From NCBI GenBank assembly GCA_011048485.1, contig DSDX01000011.1, positions 1 through 6,711 on the forward strand: DNA of 6,711 bases, written 5' to 3'. The notes beneath the pieces are model-generated. The model ran no database searches and had not been told where the DNA came from. It saw only the letters and a list, made by a program, of their open reading frames with translations. The DNA is from Candidatus Aminicenantota bacterium (GTDB lineage: Bacteria > Acidobacteriota > Aminicenantia > Aminicenantales > Saccharicenantaceae). The position numbers and the translations under genes are program-made. Positions 1 through 6,711 of the stretch are shown here, piece by piece (the first letter of the stretch is position 1; every line of letters starts with the position of its first letter).

Positions 1-2026
1 GGCTCCCCTCCACAAAGAGCCCGTGGCCCTGGATCTCTCCTCCCTCCTTAGGCACGGAACAAAGCTCGCTTTTCTTAGCCTGTCCTTGTCCGACGTCCCT
101 AAAGAAAAGGATCCGCTTCCCGTCCGGCGTCCAGCAGAACGCGGCGTGAACACTGAGACTAACCCCGAAAGCGCTGGACTTGGCTCTGATGATCTCCCTG
201 GGAGGTCCGCCCGGCAGGGGAATGGCCTTCAGAATCTGCAGATCGTCCGGCGCGAGCGTTTTGAAAACCAGCTCTTTTCCGTCAGGAGAGACGCTCAATC
301 CACCGACGTCTGGCGGAGCGTCCTGCCGATAGAGCTCGCGGCTCTCGCGCGTGATGAGGTCGATGCTCATGATGCGGCTGCGCTTCTTGGCAAATTCGAA
401 ATATGTATAGAAGACGGAATTGCCGTCGTTGGCCGGGGCGATGTACTTGATATTGGCTCCCGGCTCGCTGTTGACGAGAAATGTCGTCTGGCCCGTTTCG
501 AGCTGAACCTGGAAAAGGGCCAGGGTGTTCTTGCCATCGCTCCCGATGACGAAGAGGGACCGTCCGTCCGGGGCCCAACTCGAACGGGCCAGCCATTCGA
601 GGTTCGTCTTGACCTCGCGCGTTTCGCCCGTATCTTCGGACCGGATCTTGAGAGCCATCCGCTGTCTTGTCCCGGGCGCCGATTTCTCCTTCGAAAAGAA
701 GGCCAGGAACTTGCCGTCCGGCGACCACTGCGGATGCTCGTCGGCGCCGACCAGGGGCTGGGGCAAGATCTTCGGTGGCTCGATCACGCCCCCCCTCTCC
801 AGATCGACGGAGGCGGTGAAGATATCCGACATGGTGATCCCCACGCTGTAATAGAGGGAGCCTTCGGGGCTGATCCCGAGAGGCACGACCAGACCCAGGT
901 TCTTCCTGACCAGACGGGGCTGGCCGTGGGCCTGGCCGTCGGAAATCTCGACCGTCCAGGCGTCATACGTGCCGGTCCGCGAACTCAGAAAAAGAAGGGT
1001 CTCGGACCCCGGGATCCTGCCCAGGACGGTGTCGTTCTCGGGGTGCTCCACGACCCGGAATTCCGCGGCGCCGTCGACGGAAAGGGCGAAGATGTCGTGC
1101 TTGTGATCGCCTTCGGTCTGGGGCAGATCGACGAGAAGAAAGCGGCCGTCGCGCGAAAAGACCATGCTCATGGGCGCCGCCTTGATCTGCCTGAAAGTCT
1201 TGAGGATCTTCAGGGAGCCGTCCTCGACCGAGATCAATCCCAGGTTGAAGCTCTGGTAGAAATCCCTCATGACAACGGCCGCGATGGACCTTCCGTCGGG
1301 GGACCAGGCCGCGGGAAAGGCCATCTCGTTCTTCTGGCTGTAAAGTGTCCGGGGGGCTGATCCGTCGACGCCGATCGTCCGCAGCTCAATGGAGTTGTCC
1401 ATGTTGAACCAGGCGTAGACGAGGCTGTTCCCGTCCGGCGACCAGCGCGAGATGAGAGGGAATTGATAGGGTTTATCCGCTTGGGCTTTCCTGACGACGA
1501 TGGTCCTTTTGCCGGATGCGACGTCTCTTATGCAAAGGTTTCCCGATTCTTCATCGACATAAGACAGATACCTTCCGTCCGGTGAGATAGAGGACGCGGA
1601 TCCCGCCTCAAGCCCCGACCAGACCATGCGGACGCTCAGGGCCTTTTCTGCCGTATCGAGAACGGCCTTGGCCCGGACCATGGCGGAGAGCTTCTCCCGG
1701 GCCCGCTTGACGGCCTCGGCCTGCTCCGGGAAATCGCTGACGACCTTCTGGAAGGCCTTCTGGGCCTCCGCGAGACCTAACTTTTCATAGCACAGGCCGA
1801 TATGGAGCTGGGCCTTGGCGGCGATCTCGCGCTCGCCCGAGAACCTCTTGACGATGTCCTGGTAGAGCCCTATGGCCTTTTGCAGGTCGCCCTGGCCCTC
1901 CTCGACATAGAGGGCCTTCTCGAACAGCTCTCCAGCCGATTGCTGGGCCACGGCCGTCTTCCCGGGCACGAGCAGACCCAGACAGGTCACCAGGCTGAGG
2001 ATCACGATAGCTCTCTTCGTCTTCAT
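1..2026 (-). CDS. Exported TPR plus TolB-like (PD40/WD40-like) beta-propeller protein, 3' end outside window
   Basis: Reading the minus strand from the ATG at 2026 gives 675 codons without a stop, running off the left edge; the start is intact and the end is missing. Residues 1-27 form a Sec signal peptide: basic MKTKR, a hydrophobic stretch, then an AVA site before QQ. Residues about 31-115 look like TPR or TolA-binding-type helical hairpins (GDLQKAIGLYQDIVKRF, then AQLHIGLCYEKLG). From about 135 come regularly spaced blades with SPDG-like cores near residues 147, 195, 241, 290, 385, 434, 484, 531, 579 and 632, plus a degenerate one near 337. The spacing of 46-53 residues suggests about 11 blades, so probably two propellers. 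This is the PD40/TolB-like fold, usually a protein- or ligand-binding scaffold; no catalytic residues are evident. The residue 15 Cys is in a poor lipobox, so a soluble periplasmic or secreted protein is favoured over a lipoprotein. The start is supported by GGAGG six bases upstream; an in-frame ATG at 2047 would add seven residues. The exact function is unknown. Confidence 0.9.
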   Translation of the reverse strand, partial: MKTKRAIVILSLVTCLGLLVPGKTAVAQQSAGELFEKALYVEEGQGDLQKAIGLYQDIVKRFSGEREIAAKAQLHIGLCYEKLGLAEAQKAFQKVVSDFPEQAEAVKRAREKLSAMVRAKAVLDTAEKALSVRMVWSGLEAGSASSISPDGRYLSYVDEESGNLCIRDVASGKRTIVVRKAQADKPYQFPLISRWSPDGNSLVYAWFNMDNSIELRTIGVDGSAPRTLYSQKNEMAFPAAWSPDGRSIAAVVMRDFYQSFNLGLISVEDGSLKILKTFRQIKAAPMSMVFSRDGRFLLVDLPQTEGDHKHDIFALSVDGAAEFRVVEHPENDTVLGRIPGSETLLFLSSRTGTYDAWTVEISDGQAHGQPRLVRKNLGLVVPLGISPEGSLYYSVGITMSDIFTASVDLERGGVIEPPKILPQPLVGADEHPQWSPDGKFLAFFSKEKSAPGTRQRMALKIRSEDTGETREVKTNLEWLARSSWAPDGRSLFVIGSDGKNTLALFQVQLETGQTTFLVNSEPGANIKYIAPANDGNSVFYTYFEFAKKRSRIMSIDLITRESRELYRQDAPPDVGGLSVSPDGKELVFKTLAPDDLQILKAIPLPGGPPREIIRAKSSAFGVSLSVHAAFCWTPDGKRILFFRDVGQGQAKKSELCSVPKEGGEIQGHGLFVEGS

Positions 2027-2128
2027 GGCACCCCTCCGCGTCGTCATTCCTCTCTCACCATAGGGTACGACGGCGCCGGATGTGTTCAGGAAGTATCAAG
2101 AAGCGATGAAGATACCACGCAGGGCCCC
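2027..2128 (-). other. Intergenic gap between response regulator and TPR-propeller gene
   Basis: These 102 bases separate the response regulator stop from the next start on the same strand. I see no GC-rich hairpin followed by a T run, so no intrinsic terminator, and no pair of convincing -35 and -10 boxes. Read-through from the two-component operon is therefore possible. The region holds an inverted pair GTATC/GATAC (2093-2097 and 2111-2115, 13-base loop). Within the same stretch CTTC occurs three times on the minus strand, at intervals of 8 and 10 bases. This could be an operator of the kind OmpR-family regulators bind, but the signal is short. A five-codon ATG...TGA frame near 2048-2065 overlaps this leader and is probably chance. 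Confidence 0.4.
2031..2037 (-). promoter_or_regulatory. Ribosome binding site of the TPR-propeller gene
   Basis: GGAGGGG on the minus strand, with the GGAGG core six bases before the ATG at 2026. This spacing favours 2026 over the in-frame ATG at 2047, which has only a GAGAGGA-type sequence immediately against it. Confidence 0.75.
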
Positions 2129-2815
2129 TCATCCCGCGAACTTGTATCCCACGCCCCTGATGCTGAGGACGTGGCGCGGGTTCGACGGGTCGTCCTCGAT
2201 CTTCTTGCGGATGTTGGCGATGTGGCTGTCGACCGTCCGGAACGACACCGCGACGTTGTCCTCGCCCCAGACGGCGTCGAGAAAATCGTCCCGCGTCAGG
2301 ACCTCGCCCTCTCTCTCGACCAGGAGCTTCAACATCTGGAATTCGAGAGGGGTCAGGTCGAGCGCCTTCCCGTCCTTCGCGGCTTCGAACTTCTTGAAGT
2401 CGAGCCGGACGCCGCCGAAACCGACGACGCCGTGACGGGCCGGCTTCTCTTCCGCCCTGCGAAGCACCGCCTTGACCCGGGCCGTGAGCTCGCGCAGGCT
2501 GAACGGCTTGGTCATGTAGTCGTCGGCGCCGAGCTCAAGCCCCAGGACCTTGTCGACCTCCTTGTCCTTGACCGTGAGCATGATGATCGGCGTCCGGTCC
2601 TCCCTCATCCTCAGCCTCTTGCAGACCTCGGTCCCGTCGAGGACGGGCATCATGAGGTCGAGGACGATCAAGTCGGGCTTCTCCCGCTCGGCGGCCGCGA
2701 GCCCCTTTTCGCCGTTCTCGGCGGTGCAGACCAGGTAGCCCGCGGACTCGAGCTCGTCCGAGACGCTCAGGCGGATCCCCGGCTCGTCCTCGACGACAAG
2801 GATCTTCTTTGCCAT
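2129..2815 (-). CDS. Two-component response regulator, OmpR/PhoB family (winged helix)
   Basis: A 228-residue DNA-binding transcription regulator, the usual length for the family. The N-terminal receiver domain (about 3-120) has the acidic pair E9 and D10, the predicted phosphoacceptor D53 in the LIVLDLMMP strand, T81 and the conserved K103 in TKPF. The GADDYMTKPF segment is typical of the alpha4-beta5-alpha5 dimer face of OmpR-type regulators. The C-terminal winged helix (about 130-227) includes LTPLEFQMLKLL, the recognition-helix region RTVDSHIANIRKKIE (193-207) and the closing wing RGVGYKF. The gene starts 15 bases after the histidine kinase stop, so the two are surely co-transcribed and form a cognate pair. 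An ATG at 2821 would add Met-Val, but the ribosome site lies only two bases before it and eight bases before 2815, so I choose 2815. The regulated genes are unknown; autoregulation and control of the downstream propeller gene are natural guesses. Confidence 0.96.
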   Translation of the reverse strand: MAKKILVVEDEPGIRLSVSDELESAGYLVCTAENGEKGLAAAEREKPDLIVLDLMMPVLDGTEVCKRLRMREDRTPIIMLTVKDKEVDKVLGLELGADDYMTKPFSLRELTARVKAVLRRAEEKPARHGVVGFGGVRLDFKKFEAAKDGKALDLTPLEFQMLKLLVEREGEVLTRDDFLDAVWGEDNVAVSFRTVDSHIANIRKKIEDDPSNPRHVLSIRGVGYKFAG

Positions 2816-2823
2816 GACCATGA

Positions 2824-2828
2824 CCTCC
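2824..2828 (-). promoter_or_regulatory. Ribosome binding site deciding the response regulator start
   Basis: GGAGG in the 15-base gap between the kinase stop (TGA, 2831-2833) and the response regulator. Two in-frame ATGs follow, at 2821 and 2815. The spacing is two bases to the first and eight to the second, so the second (protein beginning MAKKILVVEDE) should be used. Confidence 0.75.
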
Positions 2829-2830
2829 GC

Positions 2831-4963
2831 TCAGGCTCCGATCGGCAGGACCAGCGTGAACTTGCTGCCCCGCCCGACCTCGCTTTCGACGAGGACCCGG
2901 CCCCCGTGGGCCTCGGCGATGTGCTTGACCAGGGTCAGTCCGAGCCCCGTCCCCCTGGCCGAGAGGTCGTGGGCGTTCCGGCCCTGGAAGAACTTCTCGA
3001 AGACCTTGCCCACCTCGTCCGGATGGATCCCGATCCCCTCGTCCGCCACTTCCAGGACGATGTGCTCCCCGTCGCGTCTGAGCACGACCCGGACGGCCTT
3101 TCCCGCCGGGGTGAACTTGATGGCGTTGCCGAGGAGATTGGCTAGGGCCCGGGTGAGGGCCTCGGCGTCCGCCCGGATGTCCGGGATCTCGCCGGCGACT
3201 TCGAGCCGGATCTCCGGCCCCTCCTGGACCTGGCCCTTTCTGTAGGCCTCGACCTGTTCCATGGCGATCCGGGCGACGTCGGTCTCGGCGAAGTCGTATT
3301 CCTTCTTCCCCTCCTCGATCTTGGAGAAGTCGAGCAGGTTGTTCACGAGGCGGGTCAGACGTTCGGTATCGTGGGCGATGATCCCGAAGTACCGGTCCAT
3401 CTTGGCCGGGTCACGGACCTTGCCGTCGGCGAGCCTTTCCATGAGGGAGCGGATCGAGGTCAGAGGCGTCTTGAACTCGTGGGAGACCGATGAGACGAAG
3501 TCCGACTTGATCTTGAGGATCTCCATTTCCTGCCCGATCGTCCGGGCGATGAGGAAGGCGCCGAAGGCGAGAACGACGACCAGCGTCAGGATCGTCCAAA
3601 AGTAGAAATTCCGCCGCAGGTCGAGGACCCCCGGGCCTTGCGCCGGGCCCCTGAAGAGCTCAATCCTCCAGGGCGGGAAATTGCCCTCGAAATATTCCGT
3701 CGCCAGCGGGGCGTCCGTCGTCGGACTTCCTTCTCCCGCGAGAGGCCGTCCGGTAAGATCGGCCACGACGACCTCCGCGCCGTCCTCGAGCCCGGCGCCG
3801 GCCAGGGCTTCGGCGAGGGTTGCCCCCGCGAGATGCTCGACGTCGAGGCGGACGCCGAGCACACCGGCGGTCCCCGGGCCGTTCCGCTCCGCGATCCAGG
3901 CGCCCACGAAGAGAATATCCCCGTCTTCGATCTTTCTCGAGATGCGATAGGGCTCCGGGCTGTACTCCTCCGACAACGCGAGCCTTCGTTCGAGTTCGGG
4001 GACGATCTCGCTCTCGAGCATGCCGGTTTCCGCCCATTCCCGGTCCATGGCGGTCCGGTCCGTTCTTAGGGCCTCGTATTCCGCCCGGGTCGCCTCCGGG
4101 ATCTTCCGCCCCGTCTCCAGCGCAAGGAACCTGTCGAACGCCTCTTCGACCAGGGACGCGTAGGTCTTGAACTGATCTTCGGTGAGGGTCGAGGGCTTCC
4201 CGAGCACCGCGCGGTACGCGTCCAGGGCGGCCCCCGCCGCTTCCTGGGGATTCCCAAGCCGGAGGTAGCACTCGACGGCTTGCAGCCGGGCGATAAGGCC
4301 CAGCGGCAGGCCGGACGGTGCCCGGCTCTCGGCGTAGTCGCCGGCGACCCCGGCATAGACGCGCGCCGCCCCTTGGAAATCCTCCGCTTTCTGAAGGCAG
4401 CGGGCCTGGCGGGACAGCAGATCGGCCCTGAGGTTCCTATCGGGGGTCGAGGTCGAAAGCGCGCGGTAGCGCGCGGCGGCGGCGCGGTAGTTCCTGTCGA
4501 CGAACTCGAGCGTTTCGGCCCGTCGGATCCCATCGGCCAAAGCCGCGTTGACGGCTCGAGCGCCGGCGGCCGGTCTCATGCCGGGCGGGGCCTGGAGGAG
4601 CGGGAAGGACGCCGTTCCGCCCTTATAGAGGAGGACCGTCTGGCCGGCGAGCGGATCGGAGGCGAACCGTTTCCCGACCGCTTCCAGACCGCCGTTGAGA
4701 TCTTTGGCGACCAAAGCGGGCTCTTGAGCAGTTTCCACGATGATACGCGCGAACGACTCGATTTCCGATCGGATATGCGCCCTGATCAGCCCGGCCGCCC
4801 GCCGGGCTTCCGTTTCCTCCTGCCGGGCCAGCCTGAACCTCTCGCTGCGGATGGCCCGGACGCCGAAGACGCTGAGCGTCAGGGCGGGCAGGAAGATGGT
4901 CAGGAAGAAGATGAGGACGAGCTTTTTCTGTTTCCTGACGGCGATGCGGAGGTTCTCGAGCAT
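2831..4963 (-). CDS. Membrane sensor histidine kinase with a large extracytoplasmic TPR-like sensor and no HAMP domain
   Basis: A 710-residue sensor kinase. A basic cytoplasmic tail precedes membrane segment 1 (about 15-37). The extracytoplasmic part (about 38-453) starts helical, then has TPR-like hairpins at about 150-285 (RNYRAAAARYRAL, then AEDFQGAARVYAGVAGDY). At about 320-440 it has an alternating strand pattern (GVLGVRLDVEHL, AEVVVADLTGRPL, WRIELFRG) that resembles a PAS/Cache-type sensor. Membrane segment 2 (about 454-473) leads after some 15 residues into HisKA, with phosphoacceptor H495 in SVSHEFKTPL; the ExxT motif (E496-T499) suggests phosphatase activity as well. The ATPase domain shows the N box (N613), G1 DEGIGI (641-646), F box FEKFF (655-659) and G2 GTGLGL (671-676), so it should be active. 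No HAMP domain is present. The ligand is unknown. The ATG at 4963 has only a weak GGGAG 11 bases upstream, but no better in-frame start is seen. Its partner is the adjacent response regulator. Confidence 0.96.
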   Translation of the reverse strand: MLENLRIAVRKQKKLVLIFFLTIFLPALTLSVFGVRAIRSERFRLARQEETEARRAAGLIRAHIRSEIESFARIIVETAQEPALVAKDLNGGLEAVGKRFASDPLAGQTVLLYKGGTASFPLLQAPPGMRPAAGARAVNAALADGIRRAETLEFVDRNYRAAAARYRALSTSTPDRNLRADLLSRQARCLQKAEDFQGAARVYAGVAGDYAESRAPSGLPLGLIARLQAVECYLRLGNPQEAAGAALDAYRAVLGKPSTLTEDQFKTYASLVEEAFDRFLALETGRKIPEATRAEYEALRTDRTAMDREWAETGMLESEIVPELERRLALSEEYSPEPYRISRKIEDGDILFVGAWIAERNGPGTAGVLGVRLDVEHLAGATLAEALAGAGLEDGAEVVVADLTGRPLAGEGSPTTDAPLATEYFEGNFPPWRIELFRGPAQGPGVLDLRRNFYFWTILTLVVVLAFGAFLIARTIGQEMEILKIKSDFVSSVSHEFKTPLTSIRSLMERLADGKVRDPAKMDRYFGIIAHDTERLTRLVNNLLDFSKIEEGKKEYDFAETDVARIAMEQVEAYRKGQVQEGPEIRLEVAGEIPDIRADAEALTRALANLLGNAIKFTPAGKAVRVVLRRDGEHIVLEVADEGIGIHPDEVGKVFEKFFQGRNAHDLSARGTGLGLTLVKHIAEAHGGRVLVESEVGRGSKFTLVLPIGA

Positions 4964-5018
4964 CCGGCACTTCGCTCCCGAGCGGCCGGCCCAATGATAT
5001 CCCCTTGGTCCGCCTCAA

Positions 5019-5047
5019 ACGTTAAGGGAGTGTGATGATTCTGTCAA
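5019..5047 (-). promoter_or_regulatory. Predicted sigma-70-type promoter of the kinase-regulator operon
   Basis: On the minus strand a perfect TTGACA -35 box (5047-5042) is followed by a 17-base spacer and TAACGT (5024-5019), which fits the TANNNT -10 pattern of GC-rich bacteria. Transcription would start near 5012, leaving a leader of about 50 bases before the kinase ATG at 4963. The site lies between the stop of the upstream propeller gene (5074) and the kinase, so the two-component pair has its own promoter even if there is read-through from upstream. A CCAAGG hexamer flanks it on both sides (5054-5049 and 5008-5003); this could be chance. Confidence 0.6.
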
Positions 5048-5073
5048 GCCTTGGCGCAGGGCCCAGGCCGCCG

Positions 5074-6711
5074 TCACTTCTGGATGAGGTGGATAAAATC
5101 CTCCATCAGCCAGAATTGCCTTTCTCCTCCCTGCCATCCGGCGAAGACGAACTTTCCCCCGTCCGGAGACCAGTCGAGGTGATAAATGCCCGTTTCGACT
5201 AGGCCCGTGTCGATATCTTCGATGCTCCCGTCCTTGAGTGACATGACCTTGATGATCGTCTCATCCTGACGCCGCCCGCCAAAGCTGGGATTGAACGCGA
5301 TCCGGTTGCTGTCCGGAGACCAGGCGATCTCTTTGTTGGCGTAGATGGCCTGGATCTCGCCCACGATCCTGGATTCGCCGCCGGCCGCGGGGATCACGTT
5401 GAGAGTCCCGTTCACGGAATCCTTGAAGCGGGAGAGGTAGGCTATGAGTTGCCCGTCGGGCGACCAGGCCAATGAGGCGCCATTGACCCTGTCGGAATTC
5501 GATGTCAAGCGTCTGGGCTCCCCGCCGGCGCTGTTCACAATGTAAATATCCGCCGGCCCGACCTCGTCTTGTCCTTCCTGGACCTGCTCACGGACAAAGG
5601 CCACGGCTTTGCCATCGGGTGACCAACACGGCACCCTATCTTGAAATGATGCCGGCGTTTTGACGAGCTGTCTTGGTCTTCCTCCCTCCACAGGGAGAAT
5701 CCAAATGCCCCGTCCCGAATTCTCGGGCGTTCTTCCGGGAAAAACGATCATCTTCCCGTCAGGGGAAACATCGTTTCCCCCGTCCACCGTACCGATATCG
5801 ATCTTAGAGTCAGACCGGAGAGGAAGGGCTGAAACCTCGCCGCCTTCGGCGGCGACGACGGACAGGGCCAGTTTATGCCAGTCTCCGCTCCCCTCGGGGG
5901 CGATATTGGCATGAAAGATCTTTTTGCCGTCGGGCGACCATCGAGGTTTGGTCGGATATCCCCCGACCGAAATAAGCGTCGCTTTTCCGCCTCCCGACGC
6001 GATGGTGTAAAGGCCGAATTCCTGGCGAGTCGAAAGGCGCATCCCGATCTTGTTGCCCGGGGTCCATCCCGCCAAGTTATCCGTTTCCACGAACTCCAGA
6101 CCCTCGGGGAGATCGAACGCGGCGGTCTTTTCCTTCGGGTAATCCTTCGTGTCGAGGGCGACAATTCGTATCTGCCTGCGTCTCGCTTCATCCTTTTGAT
6201 CGATATACGCGATCATGTCGCTTTGGGGTGACCAGATAGGGCTTGATGCCTTTCCGGCCTCGGCCACGAGCTTCGGGGCGCCGCCCTGCGCCGGGACGAC
6301 ATAGAGGTCTCCTCCCCCTCCTCCGAGGTCCCGATCTTCCACGTAGGCGATCATCCTTCCGTCGGGGGAGAAGACCGGCTGCCGGGCCTGGGCTTCGACG
6401 AGAAGTGTCGGTGAGGCTCCGTCAACCGCCATCGTATAGATGTGCTGCTCTTTTTTCATCCGATCGACCGAAGAGAAGGCCAGGGCGTTTCCATCGGGAG
6501 AGAGGCTTATCCTGTAATTGATGACGCGGAAGTCACGATAATTTTGATACGCCATCTTCGGTTCCCCTCCGGCCGAGGATACGACGAAGATGCCCTCGTC
6601 CTCCATCTGCCCTTGTCCTCCACGCGCCCCATCGGGGACCTTGGAGTTGAAGGCGATCCATTTTCCATCGCCGGACCAGGCATGTCCGTACCAAGCCACA
6701 CTCTTTCCCCC
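5074..6711 (-). CDS. TolB-like (PD40/WD40-like) beta-propeller protein, 5' end outside window
   Basis: The minus-strand frame is open from the right edge to the TGA at 5074, giving 545 residues of the C-terminal part. A GTG at 6699 could be read as a start, but it sits a few residues before a blade motif (AWSGDGKWIAF) and the frame stays open beyond it, so the true start is outside. Eleven blade motifs of the type WSPDGxxIAF occur, near window-residues 12, 70, 114, 160, 216 (degenerate), 258, 315, 363, 416, 464 and 514. With 42-58 residue spacing this implies about two propellers. Blades contain the 'xAGGEPxxL' turns typical of the PD40/TolB-like family. The chain ends shortly after the last blade with an aromatic tail (RQFWLMEDFIHL). 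No protease triad or other C-terminal enzyme domain follows, so this is not a prolyl-oligopeptidase-type peptidase. Any TPR region or signal peptide would lie upstream of the window. It is probably an exported binding or scaffold protein; its substrate is unknown. No strong terminator follows it. Confidence 0.9.
   Translation of the reverse strand, partial: GGKSVAWYGHAWSGDGKWIAFNSKVPDGARGGQGQMEDEGIFVVSSAGGEPKMAYQNYRDFRVINYRISLSPDGNALAFSSVDRMKKEQHIYTMAVDGASPTLLVEAQARQPVFSPDGRMIAYVEDRDLGGGGGDLYVVPAQGGAPKLVAEAGKASSPIWSPQSDMIAYIDQKDEARRRQIRIVALDTKDYPKEKTAAFDLPEGLEFVETDNLAGWTPGNKIGMRLSTRQEFGLYTIASGGGKATLISVGGYPTKPRWSPDGKKIFHANIAPEGSGDWHKLALSVVAAEGGEVSALPLRSDSKIDIGTVDGGNDVSPDGKMIVFPGRTPENSGRGIWILPVEGGRPRQLVKTPASFQDRVPCWSPDGKAVAFVREQVQEGQDEVGPADIYIVNSAGGEPRRLTSNSDRVNGASLAWSPDGQLIAYLSRFKDSVNGTLNVIPAAGGESRIVGEIQAIYANKEIAWSPDSNRIAFNPSFGGRRQDETIIKVMSLKDGSIEDIDTGLVETGIYHLDWSPDGGKFVFAGWQGGERQFWLMEDFIHLIQK

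Noticed and set aside
23..1360. Long plus-strand open frame (445 codons)
   Set aside because: It lies wholly antisense to the propeller gene, whose minus-strand frame has a signal peptide, TPRs and regular blades. The plus-strand translation has no recognisable domain and is the usual GC-rich shadow.
2093..2115. GTATC/GATAC hairpin as a terminator of the regulator gene
   Set aside because: The stem is five AT-rich pairs with a 13-base loop and no following T tract, too weak for termination.
1802..3145. Long plus-strand open frame (447 codons)
   Set aside because: It spans the opposite strand of three distinct minus-strand genes and two gaps, including the well-supported response regulator and the kinase catalytic domain. 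Its low-complexity acidic and leucine-rich composition matches antisense reading.
4280..5035. Plus-strand open frame (251 codons) crossing the kinase start and promoter
   Set aside because: It is antisense to the kinase sensor region and runs through the promoter gap; no domain or ribosome site supports it.
5053..5072. GC-rich inverted repeat (GGCG...CGCC) just after the right-hand propeller stop, as a terminator
   Set aside because: Only four outer pairs form before mismatches and no T run follows; it overlaps the approach to the promoter and is not a convincing intrinsic terminator.
6697..6699. GTG as the start of the right-hand propeller gene
   Set aside because: The frame remains open to the window edge, there is no signal peptide after it, and it sits immediately before a blade motif, so it is an internal valine codon.
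5074..6711. Prolyl-oligopeptidase or tricorn-type peptidase
   Set aside because: The SPDG propeller resembles the N-terminal part of such enzymes, but the chain ends about 22 residues after the last blade with no alpha/beta-hydrolase or PDZ/protease domain.

Overview
The window is a GC-rich bacterial chromosome segment in which every convincing gene lies on the minus strand, so transcription runs from the right edge to the left edge. In that order it holds: the 3' part of a secreted or envelope beta-propeller protein (5074-6711, its start lies beyond the right edge); a 110-base gap carrying a good sigma-70-type promoter; a membrane sensor histidine kinase (2831-4963); an OmpR/PhoB-type response regulator (2129-2815); a 102-base gap; and a TPR plus beta-propeller exported protein (2026 down to the left edge, its 3' end missing). 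No RNA gene, mobile element, CRISPR array or long gene-free stretch is visible.

The organism cannot be fixed from this window alone. The exported protein at the left combines a signal peptide, a short TPR block and many 'SPDG' (PD40/TolB-type) propeller blades. From general knowledge, large numbers of such proteins are typical of Acidobacteriota and especially Candidatus Aminicenantes. High GC, strong GGAGG ribosome sites and the TANNNT-type -10 agree with this but do not prove it.

The centre is a complete two-component system. The kinase has two membrane segments enclosing a large extracytoplasmic region (about 415 residues). Its first half looks like TPR-type helical repeats and its second half like a PAS/Cache-type fold. 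It passes from the second membrane segment straight into the HisKA phosphoacceptor domain with no HAMP domain. The response regulator follows after only 15 bases and has all the phosphotransfer residues plus a winged-helix DNA-binding domain. The pair most likely forms one transcription unit starting near position 5012.

The two flanking genes both encode extracytoplasmic-type propeller proteins with about 11 SPDG blades visible in each. One has a TPR region before its propellers, and the kinase sensor also appears to contain TPR-like repeats. A plausible inference, not shown by the sequence, is that the two-component system senses or controls the envelope propeller proteins beside it. The individual families are known. 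The unusual points are the kinase's sensor architecture and its placement between two propeller genes.
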